From an uncultured Oscillospiraceae bacterium (lineage in GTDB: Bacteria > Bacillota > Clostridia > Oscillospirales > Oscillospiraceae), in contig CAJTYK010000020.1 in NCBI GenBank assembly GCA_910584285.1, forward strand, positions 1 through 37,825: a DNA stretch of 37,825 nt, read 5' to 3'. The notes beneath the pieces were generated by a model, which was not told the DNA's origin, ran no database searches, and saw nothing but the letters and a program-made list of their open reading frames with translations. The stretch's first letter is position 1, and each line of letters opens with the position of its first letter. A program made the translations under genes and the position numbers. Shown piece after piece: positions 7,136-14,656 of the stretch.

Positions 7136-8016
7136 GAAAACGAATGGGAGCGCTGCTGTCGGCGGCGCTGCTGCTGGCGCTGGCCACGGCCTGCCTGGCC
7201 CAGGGCGGGCAGGAGGAGGACGGCCTGCGCCTGTGGTTTGCCGTCCCGGCGGCGGAGCAGAGCCGGGAGGTGTCGGCGGCGCTGTCCTCCTGTCCCTACG
7301 GCGGGGAGGAGAGCGTGCCCGCCCTGCTGGCGGCGCTGCTGGCGGGGCCGCCCCAGGACAGTGGGCTGATCCGGTCTATCCCAGAGGGCACTCGGGCGGT
7401 CCGGTGGGCGGTGGAAAACCGGACGGCCCAGGTGGAGCTGTCGGAGGAGTACGCCGCCCTGGCGGGCATCGACCGGACGCTGGCGGACTACTGCGTGGCT
7501 CTGACCCTGTGCCAGCTGCCCGGGGTGGACGGGGTGCGGCTGTCCGCCGGAGAGGGGGACGGCGGCCGCCTGCTCCGGACGGGGGACGCCATCTTCTCCG
7601 GTGCGGAGGAGGAGCCGGTGGACGTGACCGCCGCCCTCTACTTCCGCCGGGCGGACGGGCGCACCCTGGGCTATGAGCTGCGGGTGTTCCGGCTCACCGA
7701 GGAGGAGGCCCCGGCCAAGGCGGTGCTGGAGGCGCTCATCGCCGGGCCGGAGGACGAGGGGCTGTCCGCCCTGCTGCCCCCGGAGCTGACGGTGCGGGCG
7801 GCCTGGGTGGACGACGGGGTGTGCTACGCCGACCTGTCCGCTGCCCTGCTGGACGCCCCGCCGGAGAGCGCCGAGGAGCAGGAGCTGGTGATCTCGTCCA
7901 TCGTGGAGACGCTGTGTAGCCTGGACAAGGTGGAGCAGGTGCGGTTGCTGGTGGAGGGCAGCGCGCTGACGGCCTATGGCGGGCTGGATCTGTCGGGGCC
8001 GCTGTCGTCGGGGTAA
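7132..8016 (+). CDS. GerMN-domain lipoprotein
   Basis: The 294-aa product begins with a lipoprotein signal peptide ending in LALATAC, with Cys21 as the lipidation site. Two GerMN-type repeats follow. The first runs from about LRLWFAVPAA to VDGVRLSAGEG and the second from about DVTAALYFRRADG to VEQVRLLVEGS. Each contains an LLAGP- or LIAGP-like turn. GerM is a spore-germination and sporulation lipoprotein. Similar proteins also sit next to two-component systems (LpqB/MtrAB in Actinobacteria, YycH-like logic in Firmicutes), which makes a role in tuning the neighbouring kinase attractive. The start overlaps the kinase stop (ATGA), so translation is coupled. Confidence 0.85.
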   Translation: MRKRMGALLSAALLLALATACLAQGGQEEDGLRLWFAVPAAEQSREVSAALSSCPYGGEESVPALLAALLAGPPQDSGLIRSIPEGTRAVRWAVENRTAQVELSEEYAALAGIDRTLADYCVALTLCQLPGVDGVRLSAGEGDGGRLLRTGDAIFSGAEEEPVDVTAALYFRRADGRTLGYELRVFRLTEEEAPAKAVLEALIAGPEDEGLSALLPPELTVRAAWVDDGVCYADLSAALLDAPPESAEEQELVISSIVETLCSLDKVEQVRLLVEGSALTAYGGLDLSGPLSSG

Positions 8017-8033
8017 AGTCCGCTCCTCTCCCC

Positions 8034-8106
8034 ACCTTCCACCCGGTGGAACGCGGAAAAATTTTGAGAAACCTCTTGACCTTTCACCCTGTGGAAGGTG
8101 TAGGAT
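8034..8106 (+). promoter_or_regulatory. MerR-type promoter with two operator copies
   Basis: TTGACC (8076-8081) and TAGGAT (8101-8106) are separated by a 19-bp spacer. The spacer is embedded in the dyad ACCTTTCACC-C-TGTGGAAGGT (8079-8099). A related site, ACCTTCCACC-C-GGTGGAACGC, lies at 8034-8054, 45 bp upstream. The MerR gene start is 25 bases after the -10 box, so this is an autoregulated promoter. The same operator type recurs at 25955-25975. Confidence 0.8.
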
Positions 8107-8130
8107 ACGTCCATGGAGGGAGGAACGCAG

Positions 8131-8781
8131 ATGAAGATCAACGAGGTGGAGCAGCTGGTGGGCATCACCAAGGGCAACATCCGCTTCTATGAAAAGGAAG
8201 GGCTGCTCACCCCCGGTCGCAATCATGACAACGGCTACCGGGACTACAGCGACGCCGACGTGGCGTGGCTGAAAAAAATCAAGCTGCTGCGGATGCTGGA
8301 CGTACCCATCGAGGAGATCCGCCTCCTCAAGGCCGGAACGCTGACCCTGGAGGACGCCATGGGCCGGCACATCATCCAGCTCCAGCGCAGGCAGGCCAAC
8401 TTGGAGGCGGCCCAGGGCGTGTGCGTCCGGATCCGGGACAGTGGCCGCCAGCTGGACAACCTGGATGCCGACGGGGTGCTGGAAAGCATGGAGCGGCAGG
8501 AACAGGAGGGGACAAAGTTTATGAACGTGGGAAAACAGGATAAGCTCACCCGATATGTCAGCCCCGTGGGGGCAGCGGCGGTGGTGCTGGTGATGATGGC
8601 GGCGGTGATCGCCCTCATCGTGTGGGGCTTCACCGTGGATCCGGCGGACGCGCCCCCCATCGGGGTGGTCATCGCCCTCGCGGCGGTGCCGGTGGTGATC
8701 ATCATCGGCGTGCTGGCGGCGCTGTACCAGCGCATCAAGCAGATCAAGGGAGGGGAAGAAGATGCTGCTTCTCAATATTGA
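8131..8781 (+). CDS. MerR-family regulator with two C-terminal transmembrane helices
   Basis: The 216-aa product has a MerR winged helix at residues 1-70 (MKINEVEQLVGITKGNIRFYEKEGLLTP in outline) and a helical dimerisation segment to about residue 125. It then has two hydrophobic spans, VGAAAVVLVMMAAVIALIVWG (about 146-166) and IGVVIALAAVPVVIIIGVLAAL (about 175-197). A basic C-terminal tail follows. This predicts a DNA-binding protein tethered to the membrane, so it may sense a membrane or cell-envelope signal rather than a soluble metal. ATG at 8131 is preferred over the in-frame ATG at 8113 because GGAGGGAGG lies between them. It overlaps the YbjQ-like gene by 20 bases. Confidence 0.88.
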   Translation: MKINEVEQLVGITKGNIRFYEKEGLLTPGRNHDNGYRDYSDADVAWLKKIKLLRMLDVPIEEIRLLKAGTLTLEDAMGRHIIQLQRRQANLEAAQGVCVRIRDSGRQLDNLDADGVLESMERQEQEGTKFMNVGKQDKLTRYVSPVGAAAVVLVMMAAVIALIVWGFTVDPADAPPIGVVIALAAVPVVIIIGVLAALYQRIKQIKGGEEDAASQY

Positions 8782-9079
8782 CTATATCCCCGGCCCCGCT
8801 CGGGAGCTGGAGGCCCTGGGCATTGTGAAGGGCTCGGTGGTGCAGTGCAAGAGCTTCGGCAAGGACTTTATGGCGGGAATGAAAACCTTTGTGGGCGGCG
8901 AGATCGAGGCGTACACCGCCATGCTCACCGAGGCCCGGCAGCTGGCCACCAAGCGGATGGTGGATGAGGCGGAGGCCCTGGGCGCGGACGCGGTGCTGAA
9001 CATTCGCTACGCCTCCGCGTCCATCATGCAGGGGGCGGCAGAGATCACCGTGTACGGCACGGCGGTGCGGTATAAATAA
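8762..9079 (+). CDS. YbjQ/UPF0145 family protein
   Basis: The 105-aa product carries the family pattern: LNIDYIPG near the start, GGEIEAYTAMLTEARQLATKRM in the middle, and AEALGADAVLNIRYASASI followed by EITVYGTAV at the end. Members form small alpha/beta oligomers and are sometimes annotated as heavy-metal binding, but no activity is established. GGGAGGGGAAG precedes ATG 8762 inside the MerR gene, and the 20-bp overlap implies co-translation. Being the immediate partner of the membrane-anchored MerR protein suggests a role in the same envelope or metal response. That is inference. Confidence 0.88.
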   Translation: MLLLNIDYIPGPARELEALGIVKGSVVQCKSFGKDFMAGMKTFVGGEIEAYTAMLTEARQLATKRMVDEAEALGADAVLNIRYASASIMQGAAEITVYGTAVRYK

Positions 9080-9091
9080 CCTTTGACCCGC

Positions 9092-9190
9092 TGTAACCTT
9101 TTACAATCAATTTAGCCTGTCAAAAATGTAAAACGCGCTTGACGTGAAATGTCAAGTGTGCTATACTTCCAGTGTAAAGTAAACCTTACA
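9092..9190 (+). promoter_or_regulatory. Sigma-A promoter with palindromic operators for the ABC genes
   Basis: TTGACG (9139-9144) and TATACT (9162-9167) have a 17-bp spacer. Three dyads surround them. TGTAA-CCTT-TTACA lies at 9092-9105. CTTGAC (9138-9143) with GTCAAG (9151-9156) covers the -35 box. TGTAA...TTACA at 9173-9190 covers the expected start site. Two TGTAA/TTACA sites flanking the promoter suggest a dimeric repressor encoded elsewhere. The ABC pair therefore seems to have its own control, separate from the MerR/YbjQ genes upstream. Confidence 0.65.
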
Positions 9191-9217
9191 TCACGTTTCG
9201 TCAAGGAGAGACTTGCT

Positions 9218-9931
9218 ATGCTTCGCATCGAACACTATTCCAAGACCTACCCCGGCGGCAAGAAGGCAGTGGACGACCTGTCCCTCCACGTGCGCCCCGG
9301 TGAGATCTACGGCTTCATCGGCCACAACGGGGCGGGCAAAACCACCACCCTGCGGGCGGTGGCCGGGGTGATGGACTTCACCGAGGGCGTCATCACCATC
9401 GACGGCCACGACATCAAAAAGGACCCGGTGGGGGCCAAGAAGGTCACCGCCTTCCTGCCCGACAACCCGGATCTGTACGAGTTCATGAAGGGCATCGACT
9501 ACCTGAACTTCATCGCCGACCTGTACGACCTGCCGGCGGATCAGCGGACCAAGGACATCGCCAAGTACGGGGACGCCTTTGAGCTGACGGGGAACCTGGG
9601 CTCCCCCATCGGCAGCTACTCCCACGGAATGCGGCAGAAGCTGGCGCTGATCTCGGCCTTCATCCGCCGCCCCAAGTTGCTGATTTTAGACGAGCCCTTC
9701 GTGGGCCTGGATCCCTCTGCCTCCCACCTGATGAAGGGATACTTAGCGGAGCTGTGCCAGAACGGCTCGGCGGTGTTCTTCTCCACCCACGTGCTGGAGG
9801 TGGCGGAGAAGCTGTGCCACCAGATCGCCATCATCAAGGACGGGCGGCTGATCCGATCCGGCCCCACCGCGGAGCTGGTGGGCGACTCCTCCCTGGAGGA
9901 CGTGTTCCTGGAGCTGGAGGGAGAGAAATGA
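9218..9931 (+). CDS. ABC transporter ATP-binding protein
   Basis: The 237-aa product shows Walker A GHNGAGKT (35-42), the atypical signature YSHGMRQKLAL in place of LSGGQ, Walker B LLILDEPF, the D loop VGLDPSA and the H loop FFSTHVLEVAE. This variant signature and the size match the DrrA/CcmA-like subfamily that powers export or permease pairs of the YthP/EcsA type. ATG at 9218 follows AAGGAGAG. The stop codon overlaps the permease start (ATGA at 9928-9931), so the two subunits are co-translated. The substrate is unknown. Confidence 0.92.
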   Translation: MLRIEHYSKTYPGGKKAVDDLSLHVRPGEIYGFIGHNGAGKTTTLRAVAGVMDFTEGVITIDGHDIKKDPVGAKKVTAFLPDNPDLYEFMKGIDYLNFIADLYDLPADQRTKDIAKYGDAFELTGNLGSPIGSYSHGMRQKLALISAFIRRPKLLILDEPFVGLDPSASHLMKGYLAELCQNGSAVFFSTHVLEVAEKLCHQIAIIKDGRLIRSGPTAELVGDSSLEDVFLELEGEK

Positions 9932-11520
9932 AAAAGTTCTTCGCCCTGCTGAAGGTGAGCGTCAAGTCCATGCTGCTGTCCTCCACCAACTCCCGGGGGA
10001 AAAGCCGGAAGAAGGCGGCCACCGGCGCAGGGGCCATCCTGCTCATCGCCTTTTTGGGGCTTTATATGTCGGGTCTGTACAGCTCCATGCTGATGCAGGT
10101 GCTCTCCCCCATCCATATGGAGGTGCTGGTGTTTGTCTTTATGGGCATGGGGGCGCTGCTGGGCGGGCTGCTGTTCACCGCCTTCGCCGTGAAGGGCGTG
10201 GTGTTCGGCGGCCGGGACAACGACCTGCTGCTGTCCATGCCCGTATCCACCACCGCGCTGATGGCCAGCCGGGTGGCGGCCATCTATCTGGAGAACCTGC
10301 TGTTCTCCCTGTTTGTGCTGGCCCCCGCCGGGGCGGTGTGCGCCTTTATGACCCAGAGCGGAGTGGGGCATAGCCTGCTGTTCTGGGTGCGGCTGCTCGT
10401 CGCGGTGGTGGCCCTGCCCCTGCTGGACACGGCGCTGTCCGTGCTGCTGGGGGCACTGGTGGCCTTTTTCTCCGCCCGGGTCACCCGCGGGGCGCTGGGG
10501 CAGAATATCATCATGGGCATCTACATGGCGGCGGTGTTCTGGTTCGCCTTCAACCTCAACGGCATGATCGAGGGGCTGGCCGCCAACGCCGCTGGGGTAA
10601 AGGAGTCCCTATCCTGGGCCGCCCCCATGCTGTGGATGGCGGACGGCATCCTGGGGGACTGGGGCAAGCTGTTGGCCTTTACAGCCTGCTGTATTGTCCC
10701 CTTTGCCCTGGTGGTGTTCGGCCTGGGCAAGGTGTACCGGCAGGCGGTCACCGCCTTCGCCGCCCGCTCCGCCCGGAACGACTACAAGCTGTCCGCCCAG
10801 GCCGCCTCCGGCCAGAAAAAGGCCCTGCTGATGAAGGAGGCCCGCCGGTTCTTCGGAACCCCCATGTACCTGTGGAACGCCGGCATCGGCCTCATCATGC
10901 TGGTGGGCATGGGGGTGGCGGCCATCGTGATGCAGAGGAAGCTGGACGAGTTCCTCGCCATGGTGGGGGGCGCGTTGCCCGTGATGCCCATCGCGGCGGC
11001 GGTGATGGGCTTCTGCCTGTGCACCTGCGTCATCGCCGCGCCGTCCATCAGCCTGGAGGGCAAGTACCTGTGGATCCTCCGGGAGGCCCCGGTGGGGGAA
11101 CAGCCCCTGCTGTGGATCAAGACCGGCTTTGAGCTGCTGCTCACTGTACCCTGCACCATCCTCGCCGGGGTGCTCCTCACCATCGCCTTGCGGCTGTCCG
11201 TCGGGGAGGGGGCGGTGATGCTGCTGGCCGCCCTCCTGTTCAGCGTGATCCACGCCGCATTCGGGGTGCTCATGGGCCTGACCTTCCCCAAGCTGGACGC
11301 GGTGAACGAGACGGTGGTGGTGAAGCAGTCCCTGGCCGTCACTCTGGGGATGTTCGTGCCCATGGCGGCGCTGGGGGTGTGCGGCCTGCTGTACTGGCTG
11401 GGCGGCCTCGTCGCCCCGTGGGCGGCAGCTGCCCTGCCGCTGGTGCTGCTGGCGGCGTTCGCGGCGGCGTGCGTCCTGATTCTGGCGAAAAAGGGCCCCG
11501 CCATGCTGCGGGCGCTGTAA
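9928..11520 (+). CDS. ABC transporter permease (about 12 membrane segments)
   Basis: The 530-aa product is strongly hydrophobic with roughly twelve transmembrane segments in two halves. They start with GAGAILLIAFLGLYMSGLYS and end in a hydrophobic hairpin before LILAKKGPAMLRAL. A cytoplasmic stretch near residues 265-310 (RQAVTAFAARSARNDYKL, then LMKEARRFFGTP) separates the halves. Its size and fused two-half layout resemble YthQ/EcsB-like or large ABC-2 permeases of Firmicutes that pair with DrrA-type ATPases. The product overlaps the ATPase gene by 4 bases. No substrate can be assigned. The gene ends just before a large hairpin at 11530-11565. Confidence 0.88.
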   Translation: MKKFFALLKVSVKSMLLSSTNSRGKSRKKAATGAGAILLIAFLGLYMSGLYSSMLMQVLSPIHMEVLVFVFMGMGALLGGLLFTAFAVKGVVFGGRDNDLLLSMPVSTTALMASRVAAIYLENLLFSLFVLAPAGAVCAFMTQSGVGHSLLFWVRLLVAVVALPLLDTALSVLLGALVAFFSARVTRGALGQNIIMGIYMAAVFWFAFNLNGMIEGLAANAAGVKESLSWAAPMLWMADGILGDWGKLLAFTACCIVPFALVVFGLGKVYRQAVTAFAARSARNDYKLSAQAASGQKKALLMKEARRFFGTPMYLWNAGIGLIMLVGMGVAAIVMQRKLDEFLAMVGGALPVMPIAAAVMGFCLCTCVIAAPSISLEGKYLWILREAPVGEQPLLWIKTGFELLLTVPCTILAGVLLTIALRLSVGEGAVMLLAALLFSVIHAAFGVLMGLTFPKLDAVNETVVVKQSLAVTLGMFVPMAALGVCGLLYWLGGLVAPWAAAALPLVLLAAFAAACVLILAKKGPAMLRAL

Positions 11521-11529
11521 GAATACCAG

Positions 11530-11573
11530 GCCCGGGGTGCTCCCTTGACAGGGATGGCCCCGGGCACTATAAT
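11530..11573 (+). promoter_or_regulatory. Consensus sigma-A promoter of mnmA inside a hairpin
   Basis: TTGACA (11545-11550), a 17-bp spacer and TATAAT (11568-11573) form a full-consensus promoter. The same bases lie within a large inverted repeat. GCCCGGGG (11530-11537) pairs with CCCCGGGC (11558-11565), and inside it TCCCT (11541-11545) pairs with AGGGA (11550-11554). In the transcript of the ABC operon this would be a stable hairpin, so the site may act as terminator or RNA barrier and as promoter of mnmA (ATG 11601). Confidence 0.8.
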
Positions 11574-11600
11574 TTTCCCTGTGACAAAGGGGGGCTGACA

Positions 11601-12650
11601 ATGGACAACGGAAAGCGGGTGCTGGTGGCCATGAGCGGCGGAGTGGACTCCAGCGCGGCAGTGTACCTGCTCAAGCAGCAGGGCTATAACTGCGTGGGCG
11701 CCACCATGGAACTGTACGGCACCCCGCCCGAGGCCCTGGACGACGCCCGGGCGGCGGCGGAGCGGATGAACATCCCCCACCACGTCCTCCCCCTGTGCCG
11801 GGAGTTCGAGGAGCAGGTGATCCGCCGGTTTGTGGAGGGCTACCGGCGGGGGGAGACCCCCAATCCCTGCGTGGACTGCAACCGCTACCTGAAATTCGGC
11901 CTGCTCCACGCCAAGGCCCGGGAGCTGGGCTGCCACTATCTGGCCACCGGGCACTACGCCCGGATTGTGGAGGACGGGGCGGGGGGCTTCCGGCTGGCCA
12001 AGGCCGCCGACCTGTCCCGGGATCAGAGCTACGTGCTCTATCCCATCCCCCGCTCGCTGCTGGGCCGCACCCTGTTCCCCCTGGGGGGGCTCACCAAGGC
12101 GGAGGCCCGGGAAATCGCCGCCCAGGCGGGTTTCGCCAACGCCGACAAGCGGGACAGCCAGGACATCTGCTTCATCCCCGACGGGGACTACCTGTCCTTC
12201 CTGGAGCGGTACACCGGACAGGCCTTCCCGGAGGGAGACATTCTGGATCTGGACGGTAACGTGGTGGGCCGCCATAAGGGGGCGGCGGGGCTCACCCTGG
12301 GCCAGCGCCGGGGGGTGGGGGTGTCGTCGGACCGGCGGATCTACGTGTGCTCCAAGTGCATGGCGGACAACACCGTCACCGTGGGGCCGGAGGAGGCGCT
12401 GTACGCCTCCGGCTGCGCCGCCACGGGCTGGAACTGGCTGATCGAGCCGCCAACGGCCCCCTTTGCCGCCCTGGTGAAAACCCGCTACCGCCAGCGGGAG
12501 CAGCCCGCCCAAGTGATCCCAGAAGGGGATCGGGTGCGGTTGGAGTTTGAACAGCCCCAGCGGGCGGTGACGCCGGGACAGGCGGCAGTGGCCTACGACG
12601 AGGGCGGCGCCGTGCTGGGCGGCGGCACTATCATAGAGGTCATGAAGTAA
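11601..12650 (+). CDS. mnmA: tRNA-specific 2-thiouridylase MnmA
   Basis: The 349-aa product has the PP-loop AMSGGVDSS (10-18). It carries the catalytic cysteine motif TPNPCVDCNRYLKFG and the second catalytic cysteine in SQDICFIPDGDYL. The signature ATGHYAR and the GQRRGVGV region are also present. MnmA adds sulfur to wobble uridine 34 of Lys, Glu and Gln tRNAs using ATP and a cysteine desulfurase relay. No dedicated sulfurtransferase gene is adjacent. The gene is a single unit between a consensus promoter and a strong terminator. It is slightly shorter than the usual 360-370 aa because the insert after the PP-loop is short. ATG 11601 follows AAGGGGGG. Confidence 0.95.
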   Translation: MDNGKRVLVAMSGGVDSSAAVYLLKQQGYNCVGATMELYGTPPEALDDARAAAERMNIPHHVLPLCREFEEQVIRRFVEGYRRGETPNPCVDCNRYLKFGLLHAKARELGCHYLATGHYARIVEDGAGGFRLAKAADLSRDQSYVLYPIPRSLLGRTLFPLGGLTKAEAREIAAQAGFANADKRDSQDICFIPDGDYLSFLERYTGQAFPEGDILDLDGNVVGRHKGAAGLTLGQRRGVGVSSDRRIYVCSKCMADNTVTVGPEEALYASGCAATGWNWLIEPPTAPFAALVKTRYRQREQPAQVIPEGDRVRLEFEQPQRAVTPGQAAVAYDEGGAVLGGGTIIEVMK

Positions 12651-12658
12651 AAGAGAAA

Positions 12659-12685
12659 GGGCGCGTGAACTCACGCGCCCTTTTT
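12659..12685 (+). terminator. Rho-independent terminator of mnmA
   Basis: GGGCGCGTG (12659-12667) pairs perfectly with CACGCGCCC (12672-12680) around AACT and is followed by five T residues. It lies eight bases after the stop codon. Confidence 0.92.
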
Positions 12686-12741
12686 GCCGTGCGGATGGTT
12701 GTCGAGGGATCACGGAACGATGATCGCTCCTTCCGTAACGC

Positions 12742-12821
12742 CTTCAAGTTCTTTTTCGGTTCCTTTTTCTTTCAAGAAAAAGGAACGCCTCTTTTGGTTC
12801 TTTTCTCCGCGAGAAAAGAAC
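12742..12821. repeat. Dispersed hairpin repeat B copy 1 plus a second AT-rich hairpin
   Basis: GTTCCTTTTTCT (12759-12770) pairs with AGAAAAAGGAAC (12775-12786) around TTCA. With its left flank (CTTCAAG, then TCTTTTTCG) it is nearly identical to 16699-16743. A related hairpin follows directly, GTTCTTTTCTC-CGC-GAGAAAAGAAC (12797-12821), with an 11-bp stem and a three-base loop. The block separates two convergent genes and may serve as a bidirectional terminator, because both arms are T- or A-rich. Confidence 0.7.
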
Positions 12822-12825
12822 GCCC

Positions 12826-13689
12826 TTACTCCAGGGTCACCAGCTCGTACTCCCGGGTACCGATGCCCAGGTCGGCGGCGGCCTCCACGGTGTGGACGCC
12901 GTGGAGGGACTCGATGCGCTCAATGAGGTCGGCCTTGCCCGGGTCATCGGACTGGTACACCAGATCCAGGCACGCCTGATCCAGCGCCACCGGATCCAGG
13001 GACGCCAGGACGCCGATATCCCCGATCTTGGGGTCGGCGGCCACGGCGCAGCAGTCGCAGTCCACCGACATATTCTTCATCGCGCTGAGATAGGCCACTT
13101 TGCCCTTGAAGTGATCGTGGATGGACCAGGCGGCGTCCGCCATGGCCTCCAGGAAGGAGTCGTGATCCGCGTCCCAAAACTTGTCCATGTCGCCAGCGCC
13201 GTGGATATACTGCTTGCCCCGGGAGGAGGCCAGGCCGATGGAGATGTTCTTCAGCGCCCCGCCGAAGCCCCCCATGGGGTGCCCCTTGAAGTGGGTGAGC
13301 ACCAGCAGGGAGTCATAGTTCTTCAGGTTGGCCCCCACGAAGTTCTTCTGAATGACCTTGCCGCCGGGGACAGCCAGCTCCATGTCCTCCTTCTCGTCCA
13401 GGATGTCCACCGCGGCGGCATCCGACCAGCCGTGCTTCTTCATCGTCTCCCAGTGGGCGGCGGTGGTGTTCCGGCCGCCGTCATAGGCGGTGTTGCACTC
13501 CACGATAGTGCCGCCCACCTTGTCGATCATGGGCTTCATGAAGTCGGGGCGAAGGAAGTTCTGGTTCCCCGGCTCGCCGGAGTGGAGCTTGACCGCCACC
13601 TTGCCCGGCAGCTGGACACCCAGGGCGTCATACAGCCGGAGCAGGGCTTCGGGGGTGAGCTCACGGGTGAAATATACCTTGGCCTTCAT
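12826..13689 (-). CDS. DUF362 domain protein
   Basis: This 287-aa protein matches the DUF362 family throughout. It has VAVKLHSGEPGN near the start, then VGGTIVECNTAYDGGRNTT, LLVLTHFKGHPMGGFGGALK, and the cysteine-bearing DCDCCAVAADPKIGDIGVLAS before LDPVALDQACLDL. The family is common in anaerobes and often linked to iron-sulfur proteins, but its reaction is unknown. The C-x-C-C cluster may bind a metal or FeS cluster. No ferredoxin domain is fused here. ATG at 13689 follows AGGAGGT. Its own promoter overlaps the end of the upstream gene, and it ends convergently with mnmA. Confidence 0.9.
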   Translation of the reverse strand: MKAKVYFTRELTPEALLRLYDALGVQLPGKVAVKLHSGEPGNQNFLRPDFMKPMIDKVGGTIVECNTAYDGGRNTTAAHWETMKKHGWSDAAAVDILDEKEDMELAVPGGKVIQKNFVGANLKNYDSLLVLTHFKGHPMGGFGGALKNISIGLASSRGKQYIHGAGDMDKFWDADHDSFLEAMADAAWSIHDHFKGKVAYLSAMKNMSVDCDCCAVAADPKIGDIGVLASLDPVALDQACLDLVYQSDDPGKADLIERIESLHGVHTVEAAADLGIGTREYELVTLE

Positions 13690-13724
13690 AGCAAGTACCT
13701 CCTGCGTTTAATTTGTTCCCCCAC

Positions 13725-13753
13725 ATTTTATAAAAAGAAGGGCGGTCCGTCAA
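13725..13753 (-). promoter_or_regulatory. Sigma-A promoter of the DUF362 gene
   Basis: On the minus strand TTGACG (13748-13753) and TAAAAT (13725-13730) are 17 bp apart. The -35 box overlaps the last codons of the upstream isomerase gene. The transcript would start near 13718, about 30 bases before the DUF362 start. Confidence 0.65.
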
Positions 13754-14616
13754 GTCCTTTTCTGGGCGGAGTCGGGCCAAATCCCCCTGTCCCGCAAATA
13801 ATCCACCGATTGCTCCAGCGCCGCCACCGTCTTTGTCTCCAGCACGCACCGTGCGTTTTTCTTCTCCGCCAGGGAAAGCCGTTCCTCAATCCCGATCTCC
13901 CCGTCCCCCAGGGCCAGATGGTTGCTTCCCTTCCTCCCCCCGCCTTCCGCCGTGCCGTCATGAATGTGAAAATGCCTCAGTTTATCGGCGCGCTCCATGA
14001 GAAAGGGCACGTCCGTCTCACCGATGGCCTTTGAGTGGCCGATATCCCAGGTCAGTCCGAACCTGGGGCTCTCCAGCAGATAGTCTATCACTTTCTTCTC
14101 ATACCCCCGGAACCCGTCCGTGTTTTCAATGGAGACGACCAGATCCGCATCGCCAATCCACTCCTCGCACAGGGCCCGGAGCTTGACGAAGGCGTCGAAA
14201 TAAGCCTCAAAATTTCTGTCGTACATCCCCACCTTCCTGTCCGGAAGGGTCACGTAGATCCCGTGATTCATGTGCATATTCACAATGAGCGGCTGGCTTT
14301 TCTCCCCATACCTGTCCCGCAGGGGGATCAGCTTTTTCGCCGCCTCAACGGTTCGCCGCACCGTTTCCAGATACGCGTCCGCCACAAGGGGGTTAAACTC
14401 CGCGATATTGAGGTTCTCGTCCAGGTGGATGGTATAATACAGCCCCGCCTCGTCCGCCGCCCGGTATAGCTCGTCCGTCTGTTCCAGCCGGTGGAGCTGA
14501 TACTCGGGAAAATTCATGTTAAGCTCCACAAACCGCAGTCCCAGCCGTTTACACAGGCGCAGGTTATCCTCCAGCGTGTTGTTTTCAATCAAGGTCGGCA
14601 TTCCAAACTGTATCAC
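13750..14616 (-). CDS. Sugar phosphate isomerase/epimerase-like TIM barrel protein
   Basis: The 288-aa product has the AP-endonuclease-2/xylose-isomerase TIM barrel layout: RFVELNMNFPEY (strand 2), YYTIHLDENLN, LIVNMHMNHG, VVSIENTDGF, GLTWDIGHS, LRHFHIHDG and RCVLETKT. Glu in SIENT, the Asp-x-x-His of WDIGHS, the His of HIHDG and Glu of LETK form the expected divalent-metal site. The substrate is unknown; members act on sugars, sugar phosphates or DNA abasic sites. The start is GTG at 14616, preceded by AGGAGGG. It lies 40 bp after rlmD, so it is probably the last gene of the queH-rlmD operon. Confidence 0.85.
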   Translation of the reverse strand: MIQFGMPTLIENNTLEDNLRLCKRLGLRFVELNMNFPEYQLHRLEQTDELYRAADEAGLYYTIHLDENLNIAEFNPLVADAYLETVRRTVEAAKKLIPLRDRYGEKSQPLIVNMHMNHGIYVTLPDRKVGMYDRNFEAYFDAFVKLRALCEEWIGDADLVVSIENTDGFRGYEKKVIDYLLESPRFGLTWDIGHSKAIGETDVPFLMERADKLRHFHIHDGTAEGGGRKGSNHLALGDGEIGIEERLSLAEKKNARCVLETKTVAALEQSVDYLRDRGIWPDSAQKRT

Positions 14617-14656
14617 AGCGTTCCCTCCTGTTTGTCGCTTTTCCACGCCGTTCTGC

